Source of the DNA: Allomyces macrogynus ATCC 38327
Lineage: Eukaryota; Blastocladiomycota; Blastocladiomycetes; Blastocladiales; Blastocladiaceae
NCBI GenBank assembly: GCA_000151295.1
Contig: GG745389.1
Span: 117,182 to 160,141 of the forward strand
Length of the DNA stretch: 42,960 nt
Reading direction: 5' to 3'
The translations under genes were made by a program, and so were the position numbers. Under the pieces are notes generated by a model that ran no database searches, had not been told where the DNA came from, and saw nothing but the letters and a program-made list of their open reading frames with translations. Positions 10,944 to 20,482 of this stretch are shown piece by piece. Each line of letters begins with the position of its first letter. Positions within the stretch are counted from its first letter, which is position 1.

Positions 10944-13900
10944 ATGATGGCCGCGTCCGTCGTGGCCCTACCTGCCGCGCGCGTCGCGCAGCACGATCCG
11001 GCGCGCACTGCCTTCAAACAGCCCGCGGCCAAGGCCACTGCTCCCGCTCCCGCATCAGCGGGCTTCACCGCCGACCCGGACGCCGAGTTTGACGAGTCGC
11101 TCGCCTCCGTCGCTGTTGCCGACCACGCGACGCTCTTGCTCGACCAGGGCGTGCCTGCCGGCCCCGTGCGCCAGTTCAAGTTGACGGGCCCGCACTACAC
11201 GGTCCCGCTCGTGCGGTTGCCGCCGCTCATTGGCGAGAAAGCCGTGCACCGCCTGCGGTTCATCTTGCGCGCCGGCGACCCGATCCTCGACAATGGCGGC
11301 GCCGTGCTCGTCGCGGATTATTCAGTCAAGACGGGGTACCACCGCTCTCAAGCGCTGCGCATCGAGTGCGTTGCTTTTGCTTGGTGTCTCGGAACCGGTG
11401 TTTGCCCTTCGTTCAGAGACATGGCCAACCCCTGCAAACGAAAACACTAGATTCAAGTACGACTACGTCAACGACGCGTCCATCGACCTTGACCTTGCCG
11501 CGCCCGGCACGTTTGCGTTCAAAGTCGAGTCGCGCCTGCCCGCTGAGCAGCACACGACGACGATCCCGCTCGACCCGCAAACGACGCACGTGCTCGTCGA
11601 GCCCACGCTGACGGTCCTCGGCGTCCCGTTGTCGACGCTCGACGCGATCGTCCTGCAATCCGTCGTGCCGAAGTGGCTCGGTCCGCTCACGACCTGGCCG
11701 GCGCAGTTCAAGACGCTCGGTAAACTCAACTTCAATCTGGTCCATTTCGTGCCCATGCAGCCGCGCGGCATTTCCAACAGCCCTTACTCGCTCCTCGACC
11801 AGCTCGACGTCTCGCCCGACCTGTTTGAACCCGGCAAGATCCCGCCAACCGTTGACGGACGGTGGGCTGCTGTCGCGCGCGTTCTCGACGAGATTGAAGC
11901 CGCGGGCCTGCTCGCCATGACCGACGTTGTTTGGAACCACACGGCGTGCAACTCGCCGTGGTTGCGCGCGCACCCGGAGTCGGGGTACAACCTCGTCAAT
12001 TCGCCGCATCTCTACCCGGCCTACTTGCTCGACGACGCCCTGCAAAACTACTCGTACCGCGTCGCCACGGGCCAAGTGGCCGGTGTCGATCCGCTGTTGA
12101 CGAGCGCCGAAGACGTGGCCAAGTTGCTGCGCGTGTTCCGCGAATCGGCGTATCTCGAGATCAAGCTGTGGGAGTTTTACGCCATGGACGTGCCCGCACT
12201 CAAGCAGGCAATCCTCCCGCTCGTCGCGTCGGCCGTCCCCGACGTGCGGTTCCAAGGCCTGCGCAAGCTCGACACGCACGCACGCGCGCAGCGGCTGCGT
12301 GAAGTCGCCGACGCGAGCAAGCCGTTTGGGTCGCAGCGGCACGCGCGCACGCTCGACGTGCACTTGGCCGCGGCCTACTTGGCCACCTACTGCGCCGAAG
12401 GGTGCGACCTGATCGACTTGCCGCCCAACCACCACGACGCCGAATTGACGGCGGTGCTCGACGAAATCAACCTCGCGTATTACCAGGACTATGACCAGGA
12501 CACGGCCGCCGTCTTCAACAACTTGGCCAACACGATCAAGTGGGAGCGCGTCGACCAAGGTGGGCCGCAACTCGGCCGGATCACCAAGAGCTCGCCGTTC
12601 ATCGGCACTTACTTCACGCGCGGGTTTGCCGATGCCGTCGGCACCGAGAACCCGGCAAGTTACGCGGCGCTGTTTGACAAGACGCAGGTGTGGGCCAACA
12701 ACGGGTGGATTTGGAACGCGAACCCGATGATCGATTTCGCGTCGCCGCAGTCGCGCGCCTACCTGCGTCGCGAAGTGATTCAGTGGGGCGACTGTGTCAA
12801 GTTGCGGTACGGCGCCTCGCGCGCGGATAACCCGTGGCTCTGGGACCACATGCGCGCCTACACGCGGCAAATGGCCAATCACTTCCACGCGTTCCGCATC
12901 GACAATTGCCACTCGACCCCGCGGCACTTGGCGGCCTACTTGCTCGACGAGGCGCGTGTGGTGCGTCCGCACCTGTACGTTGTCGCGGAACTGTTCACGG
13001 GCGACGCGGCCGTCGACCGGCTGTATGCCGCGGAACTCGGGATTCATTCGTTGATTCGCGAGGCGATGCAGGCGTGGGACGCCAAGGAATTGTCGCGGCT
13101 CGTGCACCGGTACTCGGGCGATCCCGTCGGTTCGTTCCATGCGGCGGGCGCCGGGCCCGCCGTGTGTATGGCGACGCCGCACCATGCGGTGGACGTGCGT
13201 GCGGCGGAACCGCACGCGTTGTTCATGGATTGCACGCACGATAACGAGCCGCCGGCACAGCGCCGGTCGGTGCTGGATTCGGTCGCGAACGCGGCGGTGA
13301 CCGCCATGGCGTCGTGCGCCGTCGGATCGACGCTCGGGTACGACTGGTGTATTCCGAAGCATCTGAATGTTGTGCACGAGGCGCGAACGTACCCGCAGTT
13401 AGATCGAGTCCAGGGGATGCACCCTCTGCGTGCGGCGCTCGGGGAACTGCATCGTCGGATGGCGCTCGAGAACATGTCGGAAGTCTACGTGCACCACGAG
13501 GAGCCGTATATCATTGTGTACCGGCAAGACCCCGTTCTGCACCGCGGCGTAATCCTGATTGCGCGGTCGGTGTTCACGCGCCCAGCGGCCGGCGCGAGTC
13601 CGCGCGCACCGTTGTCCCCGCTCGTGCTCAAGCGCACGCAGGCGAAACTGATTCTCGCGCAGGCGCTCGAGATTGTGGCGGCCGACGCGCCCAAGGACCC
13701 GGACGTGATTGACGGTGTGCCCGTCCGCCTTGCCGACCAGGCGCACCGCGTGACCGTGTCGGTCGACGCGCAGCAGAACACGGTGGTCGCGCTCGACCCG
13801 GCGACGCCGCCCGGGACGGCGGTGTTGCTCGAGACGTGGTTGACCAACAACGACCAGCTGGCCAAACTGCACGATCTCGAGTCGCTCGAGGGGACCAAGA

Positions 13901-16130
13901 AGTCTGGGATCGCCGACCTGTGCGCCAAGCTGTCGTTCAACGAGCTCAACCAACTGCTCTACCGGACCGACTCAGAGGAGCGCGAAGTCGGTGGCGGCGT
14001 CTACGACGTGCCGGGTTACGGCCCGTTCGCGTACTGCGGGATTTCGGGTATGGCCGCGGTCCTGCGCCCGATCATGCGCGCCAATGACTTGGGCCACCCG
14101 ATGTGCGACAATTTGCGCCAAGGCCCTTGGATGTTGGATTACACGGTGGATCGGCTCAAGCGGTACATTTCCGATAACAAGTCCCCGCTCGCGCAGGTGC
14201 GCGACTGGTTGCGCGACCGCATGGCGCTCGTCAAGACGGTACCGAACTATTTGGTGCCCAAATACTTTGCCCTGGTCGTTGTCACGGCCGAGGGTGCCGC
14301 GCGCCGGGCGGCCGCGGATATGATGGGCCGGTTTGTCGCTAAGTCCGGGTCGTTTGTGCGCAATTTGGCCATGACGGCCGTGCAGATGCTCGCGTTTGTG
14401 CCGTCGGCATCGCTGCACCCGACCGAGTCCAAGGCCGCGCTCGCCGCGGGGCTGCCGCATTTCGCGACCGCGCATATGCGTTGCTGGGGCCGCGATATCC
14501 TGATTGCCTTGCGCGGGCTGTTGCTGCGCACGGGCCAGACGCAGGCGGCCAAGGAACATATCATTGGGCTCGGCAGTACGATCAAGCACGGTTTGATCCC
14601 GAACCTGTTGGACTCGGGGCGGTACCCGCGGTACAATGCGCGCGACGCGGCGTGGTGGTGGGTGCAGGCCGTGCAAGACTATGTGCGGCTCGTGCCCAAC
14701 GGCGCCGAATTGTTGACGACGGTCGTGGCGCGGCGGTTCCCGAGTAACGACCAGTGGGTGCACTGGACGGATAAGCGCGCGTACGCGGAGAAGGCGACCG
14801 TCTTGGAACTGGTCGTGGAAGTGTTGGCGCGGCACGCCAAGGGAATTCATTTCCGCGAGCATAATGCCGGGCCGCAGCTGGACCATGCCATGACGCACGA
14901 CGGGTTCCAGGTGGACGCGTTTATTGATTGGAGTCGTGGCGGGTTCGTGTTTGGTGGGAACGCGATGAATTGCGGGTCGTGGATGGACAAGGTGAGTTCG
15001 ACGCTTCTCTCGCGGTTCGTGGCCGTGGGACCGTGGAACTGATGGATTTCGTCGATGTGTAGATGGGCGACTCGCACAAGGCCGGCAACTACGGGATCCC
15101 GGCCACGCCGCGCGACGGTGCCGACGTTGACCTGCAAGCGCTGCTCTACAACTGCGTCTCGTGGCTCGACGACTTGCACGCGGCGGGCACGCTCGCGACC
15201 GACGGCGTCACGAAACCCTCGGGCGAGAAAGTCTCGTGGGCCGCGTGGCGCGCTCTGCTCGAGGCCTCGTTTGAGCCCATGTTCTACGTGCCGCCAGCCG
15301 ACGACGTCGAGGCCATGCAAAAAGGCGCGCCTTACTTGGACTCGCAGGTGCTGAGCACGCCGCACGTGCGCCGCGGGATTTACAAGGATACGTTGGGCGG
15401 GTCGAACAAGTGGGCCGATTACCAGTTCCGCCCGAACCAGTTTGTGGCCATGGCCATGGCACGTGATTCATTGCCGGTTTGCGCATGCTTTGAGCATTTC
15501 TTGCTTTTCTGACCACGTTGTCAACGCATGTAGGCGCCGAGCCTGTTCAACCCCGCACACGCGCGCACCGCCCTCGACCTGGGCCTGACGGTCCTCGCCG
15601 GCCCGCTCGGCATGCGCACGCTCGACCCGGCCGACCCGAACTACCGCGGCCATTACCACAACAACGACGACGGGTACGACCGGACTACGGCACACGGGTG
15701 GAACTACCACCAAGGGCCCGAATGGGTCTGGCAAGCGGGCTACTTTTACCAGGCCTACCTGGCCGTGCACCTCGCCGCTGCCAAGTCGCCCGACGAAGTC
15801 AATGCAGTTCTGCACACGGTGCACGCACGGACCGCACCGGCGCGTGTCCACTTGGCTCGCGCGCCCTATGCGGGTTTGCCGGAACTGACCAACAAGGACG
15901 GCGAAGAGTGTCCTGGGTCGTGCATGACGCAGGCGTGGTCGTCGGCGTCGTTCTTGGAATTGGCGTGGATGATTGTGCAGGCGCGCGCAACGCGGCTGAA
16001 TCGGTCGTTGACGATGGACGCGCATGCGCGCCGGCATCGCCGCACGCGGGCGGCGACGCCCGAGGAGGCGATGGCGGGGGTGGCCGAGGTGGAGGTGGAG
16101 ACGGAGGAGGATGAGGAGGACGATGCGTGA
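10944..16130 (+). CDS. GDB1: Glycogen debranching enzyme (bifunctional)
   Basis: Cytosolic enzyme that moves maltosyl/maltotriosyl units (4-alpha-glucanotransferase) and then hydrolyses the alpha-1,6 glucose (amylo-1,6-glucosidase). Exons: 10944-11365, 11451-14991, 15063-15458 and 15534-16130; introns of 85, 71 and 75 nt; product 1651 residues versus about 1530 in yeast and human. The transferase half shows FRIDNCHSTP (nucleophile Asp), VVAELFTGD and MDCTHDNEPPAQRR. The glucosidase half shows MRCWGRDILIALRGL, PNLLDSGRYPRYNARDAAWW, GIPATPRDG and WNYHQGPEWVWQAGYF. The third intron appears to begin with GC (ATG|GCACGT), because joining there recreates the family spacing between RPNQFVAMAM and APSLFNP. 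The extra length lies at the N-terminus and in an acidic C-terminal tail. A degraded copy of the 3' end lies at 18275-18880. Confidence 0.96.
15459..15533 (+). other. Probable GC-AG intron in GDB1
   Basis: The donor is ATG|GCACGT and the acceptor CATGTAG|GCG. The GT four bases further in (CAC|GTGATT) would leave phase 1 and break the frame into exon 4, whereas the GC site gives phase 0 and the exact conserved residue spacing. A phase-0 GT at 15444 would also join, but would delete five conserved residues (VAMAM). Confidence 0.6.
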
Positions 16131-16724
16131 GAGAAAGAAGGAATGGTGGGTGGGAATCGCGAAGTGGAAGTCGTGAAATTTCGTAAAAGCGGGAATGGGG
16201 TTTTGTGAAAGCGCGTCGTTATATTTTGTCTTTATTTGTGCGCTGTTTCGCTTGTTGCTGGGTCGTCCACTTTGGCTGCCCGCCGCATTACACTGTCGTT
16301 GATGAAGCTCTTTTGCGTCTAGAGAAACATGCCCAAGTGACGCCAAACGACCACACTGAACTTCGTTTTGGTCACAGCAGGCACGGCCGGCCTTAACTAT
16401 TTTTCTTTTTCGAGAGTCAGAGAGAGTTCACGACAAGGAGAGAGTGAGCTGTCGCCACTTCCATCCAAAACCATTCTTTCTTCCGATGCACCGACGAACT
16501 CTTAACGATGTTACAAACCGCGTCCTTCTCCTCCATCCACAATATCGTGCCATTAGCCCGACGCCTTGACCCTTTTCGACCGCTATAAGGGCCGCTCAGC
16601 CTGCACGGGCTGCTGCTGCAGAGGCTGGTCGTGTTCGGTGATGGGTTGGCGGAGCCGCGGCTTCAATCCGGGTTGGCGGAACCGCGGCTTCAATCTCAGC
16701 ACGACATAGGCATCCACGGACCCG
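16131..16724. other. GDB1 3' flank and spacer
   Basis: About 16131-16395 is the GDB1 3' flank, presumably 3' UTR, because its diverged counterpart follows the duplicated coding text at 18600-18880. The rest is spacer, with a GA-rich run near 16415-16450 and a 27-bp tandem repeat at 16643-16696. Confidence 0.5.
16643..16696. repeat. 27-bp tandem duplication
   Basis: Two adjacent copies (16643-16669 and 16670-16696) beginning GGGTTGGCGGA and ending GCGGCTTCAATC differ at only two positions. It lies just past the stop of the minus-strand gene that ends at 16725, so it would fall in that gene's 3' UTR. Confidence 0.85.
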
Positions 16725-17726
16725 TCACGCGTCTATTCCATGTGGGCAGCACGGCTTCCGCTTGGAATAGAGCTGCCCGCACCGAACGAACGTGCGCACG
16801 CGCTTGCGCTCCACCCCCTTGTTCTTCATCAGGGGCTCGTTCCAGCGCGGACCAGCGCGGTTGGGCAGGACCATCATGGCTTGAAGCAGGTCGCGCATCG
16901 GGACCACGTCCTCAACACGTTGGGTCACCTCAAACGGGCACTTGGGGGACAACAGGAAGCGGCCGTCACCGTCGGCGGCAAAGCCAGCGTCCAGGTCGGC
17001 AGCGTCGTCGTTGATCGCGGGCAGATCGGGTGTGGCCTGGGGTGGGGCGGCGGGAGTGGCGTCGGCCACAGGCGATGAGCCCGTTGCGTCCAGGACAATG
17101 GGCGGGACGACATCGTTTTGGCCAGAATAATCAAATGCACCACCGCGAATCCCACCATCACCACCCCCGTGAACCTCATCGTTGCTCCCGTCAATGACAA
17201 TGGACTCCTTGGCGGCCAGCGTCAATGGGTTGGTGGGCGGATTGCGCTTGCGTTTCAGCACACGGATTGGTGCTATGGTACGCTCGTCCGCCACCACCAC
17301 CAATGGTTGCTGTACGACATGGCTGTTTCCAGAATCTGAATCCGTCGCGACATTGTCCGCGAGCGAAGACGGATGGCAATCCTTGTCCTGCTTGGCAATC
17401 ATAGCGTTGATTCCATCGTCGATCGCCGCCTGCAAAATAGGCCACGACTGCCAGAGCAGCGCGTCAACGTTGAACAACAGCTGGATTTGCTCGACGGTTT
17501 CTGGATCGTCGAGTCCGGCGGGCATGTGCTTGAGCGCGTCGACCATGGCATGCACTCAAGTGACCACGTTCGCGACACGCTCTCGGACGTCACACGCGAC
17601 CGCAACAACAATCGCGCGTCGAGCAGATGGCTGCGCGTCGGCTGCAGTAGTGTTCGGCGGTACATTCGTTGGTGGTGGAGCGGCGGTGCGCTGTGGAGCC
17701 CGGGTGGACGAAGAAGCAGCAGCCAT
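16725..17726 (-). CDS. Unknown protein with C-terminal MRD-CC domain, copy 3
   Basis: The frame runs from the ATG at 17726 to TGA at 16725 but is crossed by an in-frame TGA at 17556-17558. Two readings are possible: a nonsense mutation, or a tiny 39-nt intron at 17555-17593 (GTGACG...CTTGAG) whose removal keeps the frame and gives 320 residues. The text continues sensibly on both sides (RERVANVV, then AMVDALKHMPAGLDDPETV), which favours one gene. The N-terminal 120 residues look helical, the middle is a disordered linker with a basic KRKRNPP patch, and the C-terminus holds FEVTQRVEDVVPMRDLLQAM, GPRWNEP, FVRC and KPCC. The first Cys of the C-x2-C pair seen in the other two copies is Phe here. 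I do not recognise the family. It sits between GDB1 and a decayed copy of the GDB1 3' end. Confidence 0.5.
16738..16975 (-). other. MRD-CC domain, copy 3
   Basis: Shares FEVT, EDVVPMRDL, LPN, GPRWN, RC-GQLY and KPCC with copy 2; it is the C-terminal end of the protein, which stops seven codons after the CC pair. Confidence 0.6.
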
Positions 17727-18274
17727 GGTTGGTTGCAACACGAGGACGAGCAAGAGTGGGATTTCGAGTAAAAACGACGGCAGAACACGAAGACGAGCAC
17801 AAGCGAGGAAGATGAGTTCGGAACTGGTGGGCGACCGTGAAGCACGGTGGGTGCGTCCGAAATTTATGAGGATGAGAAAGCGTCATCCAGAACGCGCGCG
17901 TTGCTGTTCGCCGTCATGTCGCCCCGTCGCGCGCCGCGTCGCAGTTCCTCTTGACTTCCGTCTTTTGCCCATCTTTTTCAGCGCTTTGGTGACCAAAAAG
18001 AACACTTCGTCTTCAACAATCGCCATTATCTCCAGCGCCTGCGGTGAAGTGCCGCCCACAGGCGAATGAGCAGCTGATTTCGTGCACAAATGGGGTCTGG
18101 TTGTCTGGAGCGCTTAGCGCTGGTGCGGTTGTGTGACAGGAAAATTGCGCGTTGCGTCTGTGCGCGCGCCCTCTCCGCGCTATTCCTGCGTCAGCCGCTG
18201 AAGGGGAAGGGCTTTGAAGGGCTCTCAGCACTCGCGTCAAGGCTCTTGGGGAAATTGTTGCTGAAACGAGGACG
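17727..18274. other. Intergenic, upstream of MRD-CC gene copy 3
   Basis: Probably the promoter side of the minus-strand gene starting at 17726. No gene, RNA or clear regulatory site is supported. Confidence 0.4.
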
Positions 18275-18880
18275 AAAGCACTACTACGAAGTACCTGAAT
18301 GGGTCTGGCAAGCGGGGTACCTCGCTGTGGCCAAATCCCCCAACGAAGTCAACGTCCGACCGCATGGGCGCGTGTCCACCTCGCGCGCGCCCATGCGGGC
18401 TCTTTGACCAGAGTCGTTTATGACCCAGGCGTGGTCGTCCGCGTCGTTCTTGGAGTTGACGTGGATGATTGTGTAGGCGCGCGGCTGAATCAGTCGTTGA
18501 CCATGGGCGCGCATGCGCACGGCGACGCCCGAGGAGGAGATGGCGGGGGTGGCCTAGGTGGACGAGATGGCGAAGGATGAGCATGCTGATGCGTGAAGGA
18601 AGAGCGAGAGTCAATATCGAAAGGCGGGAATAGGAGTTTTGCGAAAAAGAGCGTCATACAGATCAATTTTTCTTTATTCTCATTCGTTCGCTGTTTCGTG
18701 CTGCATGGTCCCGTCCACTTTGGCTGCCCACCGCAATCGTTGGTGATGCTCGTTTGTGTCGTGAGAGGCATGCCCAAAAGGCCGCGCTGTCCTTGCTTAT
18801 TTGCACAGTTCTCTTCACGCTTTCGAATTGATACCTTTGCACCATCGGCCTCCGTTTTGGTCACATCAGGCACAGCTGGT
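18275..18880 (+). pseudogene. Decayed duplicate of GDB1 3' end and 3' flank
   Basis: This segment repeats the last part of GDB1 and the bases after it (about 15710-16395) in the same order and orientation. Shared pieces include GAATGGGTCTGGCAAGCGGG, GGCGTGGTCGTC, GTCGTTCTTGGA, TTGGCTGCCC and CGTTTTGGTCACA. It has several internal deletions (for example, the stretch encoding FYQAYLAVHL is lost) and stops (TGACCAG near 18412, TAGGCG near 18474, TAGGTG near 18555), so it cannot encode the enzyme's C-terminus. The two copies flank the third MRD-CC gene. It begins abruptly inside the final-exon sequence, as expected for a partial segmental duplication. Confidence 0.85.
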
Positions 18881-19283
18881 TGGTGATTCGCCACTTCTGT
18901 ACATGTCATGAGAGCAAAGTAACCATAGTCGGCAAGAGTGCGCGCTCACATTGATGTGGGAGCCAAGAGGCGAAAGCGCCCACAAGGACGCATTTGTAAT
19001 GGGAATCTTAATCAGAAGGAGTTGCCGCTCGCGCGAACATGCCCGCTCGCAAGAGCCTTGTGCATCACCTCGATTCGTTATCTTGAACAGAGCTGAGAAG
19101 CCTGACAACTGGATCGATATGTGCCAATTAAACTGACCTGCTGCGAGCGGTAAGGACGTCAGTTTTTTTGGACGAACAAGAGCGACAAGAGCCCATAATT
19201 TCCAATATTGTATTTACAGAAAAAAGCAAAGGCATCGGGTCATAAAAGCGAGACTGCAACAACCGGTCAAGCAACCACTGAGC
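18881..19283. other. Intergenic, 3' of WrbA-like gene
   Basis: No gene seen. It lies downstream of the minus-strand gene ending at 19284 and should contain its 3' UTR; AT-rich text near 19195-19225 (TAAATACAATATT on the minus strand) may serve in polyadenylation. Confidence 0.35.
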
Positions 19284-19986
19284 TTACACCAGCGCGGCGG
19301 CGCCGTTCACGAGCTTGGCCGTGACCGTGGCAAAGTGCTTGCCCTGCGCCGTGGCCGTCTCGAGCTCCTTGGCCGACGGCTGGCGCGAGCCATCACCACC
19401 AGCAATCGTGCCAGCACCCCACGGCGAACCGCCCGTCATTTCGTCAATCCCGTTGGGCGAAAACGCGCCGAGCGGAACGTAGATGAGTCCGAGGTGCGCA
19501 AAGTAGGGCAGCGTCGCGAGCGCCGTCGTCTCGTGCCCGCCGTGCTGCGTCGCCGTCGACACGAAAATACTGGCCGGCTTCCCCTGCAGCGCGCCTGTCG
19601 CCCACAGCTGGCCCGTCGAGTCGAAGTAGGCCTTGAGCTGAGCGGGCAGCATGCCGAACCGCGTGGGGATACCAAACACAAAGCCGTCGTGCGAGGTGAG
19701 CGTCTCGGGCGTCGCAATTGGGACGTCAGGAGCTGGTGGCGCGTGCATCTTAGTCAGGATTTCTGGGGAGAGGGTCTCAGCGATGCGGAAGATGGTCGCC
19801 TCAGCGTGGCCCGTCGCGTCGATGCCGGCCTTAACCGACTTGGCGAGCGTGTGCACGTGGTGGTAGAGCGAGTAGGTGATGATAGCAATCTAGGAATCAC
19901 AGAGGCATCAATTTCGTGGCCGGTCGTGCGAGTGCAGAGTGGAGCGGCGTGACGAAGAGAACGCTCACCTTCGCCTTCTGGGCCAT
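19284..19986 (-). CDS. WrbA-type NAD(P)H:quinone oxidoreductase
   Basis: Flavodoxin-fold FMN enzyme reducing quinones by two electrons and protecting against oxidative stress (fungal Pst2/Ycp4/Rfs1 group). Exon 1 is only 18 bases (19969-19986, MAQKAK); exon 2 is 19284-19889; the 79-nt intron runs GTGAGC...CCTAG in phase 0, giving 207 residues, close to the usual 200. After the join, IAIITYSLYHHVHTLA forms the first strand and FMN phosphate loop. GIPTRFGMLPAQLKAYFDSTG, STATQHGGHETTAL and the diagnostic SPWGAGTIAGGDGSRQPS are all present. A TATA-like box lies about 115 bases upstream of the ATG. Identification is secure; which paralogue it represents is not determinable. Confidence 0.94.
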
Positions 19987-20482
19987 TGTTACAGGTTGTT
20001 GCGGGGTTGAAGAGAGGGAAACAGAGGGAGGTCGAGCTGTTGCAAACGAGCTTGTCGTAGTCGGGTCGATGGAGTGGAAAAGGGGCTGCGGGCGCTCGCG
20101 GTTTATATACTCGACCAAAAGACCGCTCGGTTTTCGTCCCACTATGAGTGCCGCGCGGATGCGATCGCGATGCGGTGAGGTGAGGTCGCTCGACTTGCTG
20201 CTGTCGCCGCCCGCAGTGAGGGTAAACGGAATGACGAAATGACGAAATATGGTAATCAGAATATGAATTGTGGGACTGGAGTGAGAGACGCGCAGATGCC
20301 TCGGTTCCATAAGCAAAGTTGTTGCTTCCGTTCATCCGTAACATCCCTCTGACGTGCCGCCCATGCCGTGGCGTCAATATTTCACTCAAATGCACCACCC
20401 ATCAGTCGTCAGTCGCCAGTCTAACTCTTGTCTGCTCCATGAAATTGGTCCAACCCGTTCACATTGCTAAAAATCATGCTAC
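19987..20482. other. Promoter of WrbA-like gene, 3' flank of chitin synthase
   Basis: Both flanking genes are on the minus strand. The region holds a TATA-like box at 20101-20110 and no gene that I can support. Confidence 0.5.
20101..20110 (-). promoter_or_regulatory. TATA-like box for WrbA-like gene
   Basis: The minus strand reads GTATATAAAC about 115 bases upstream of the ATG at 19986, in an otherwise GC-rich context. Position and sequence fit a TATA box; no transcript data are available. Confidence 0.5.

Noticed and set aside
11413..13377. 654-codon minus-strand open frame
   Set aside because: Antisense to the conserved debranching-enzyme exon; Arg-rich with no motifs.
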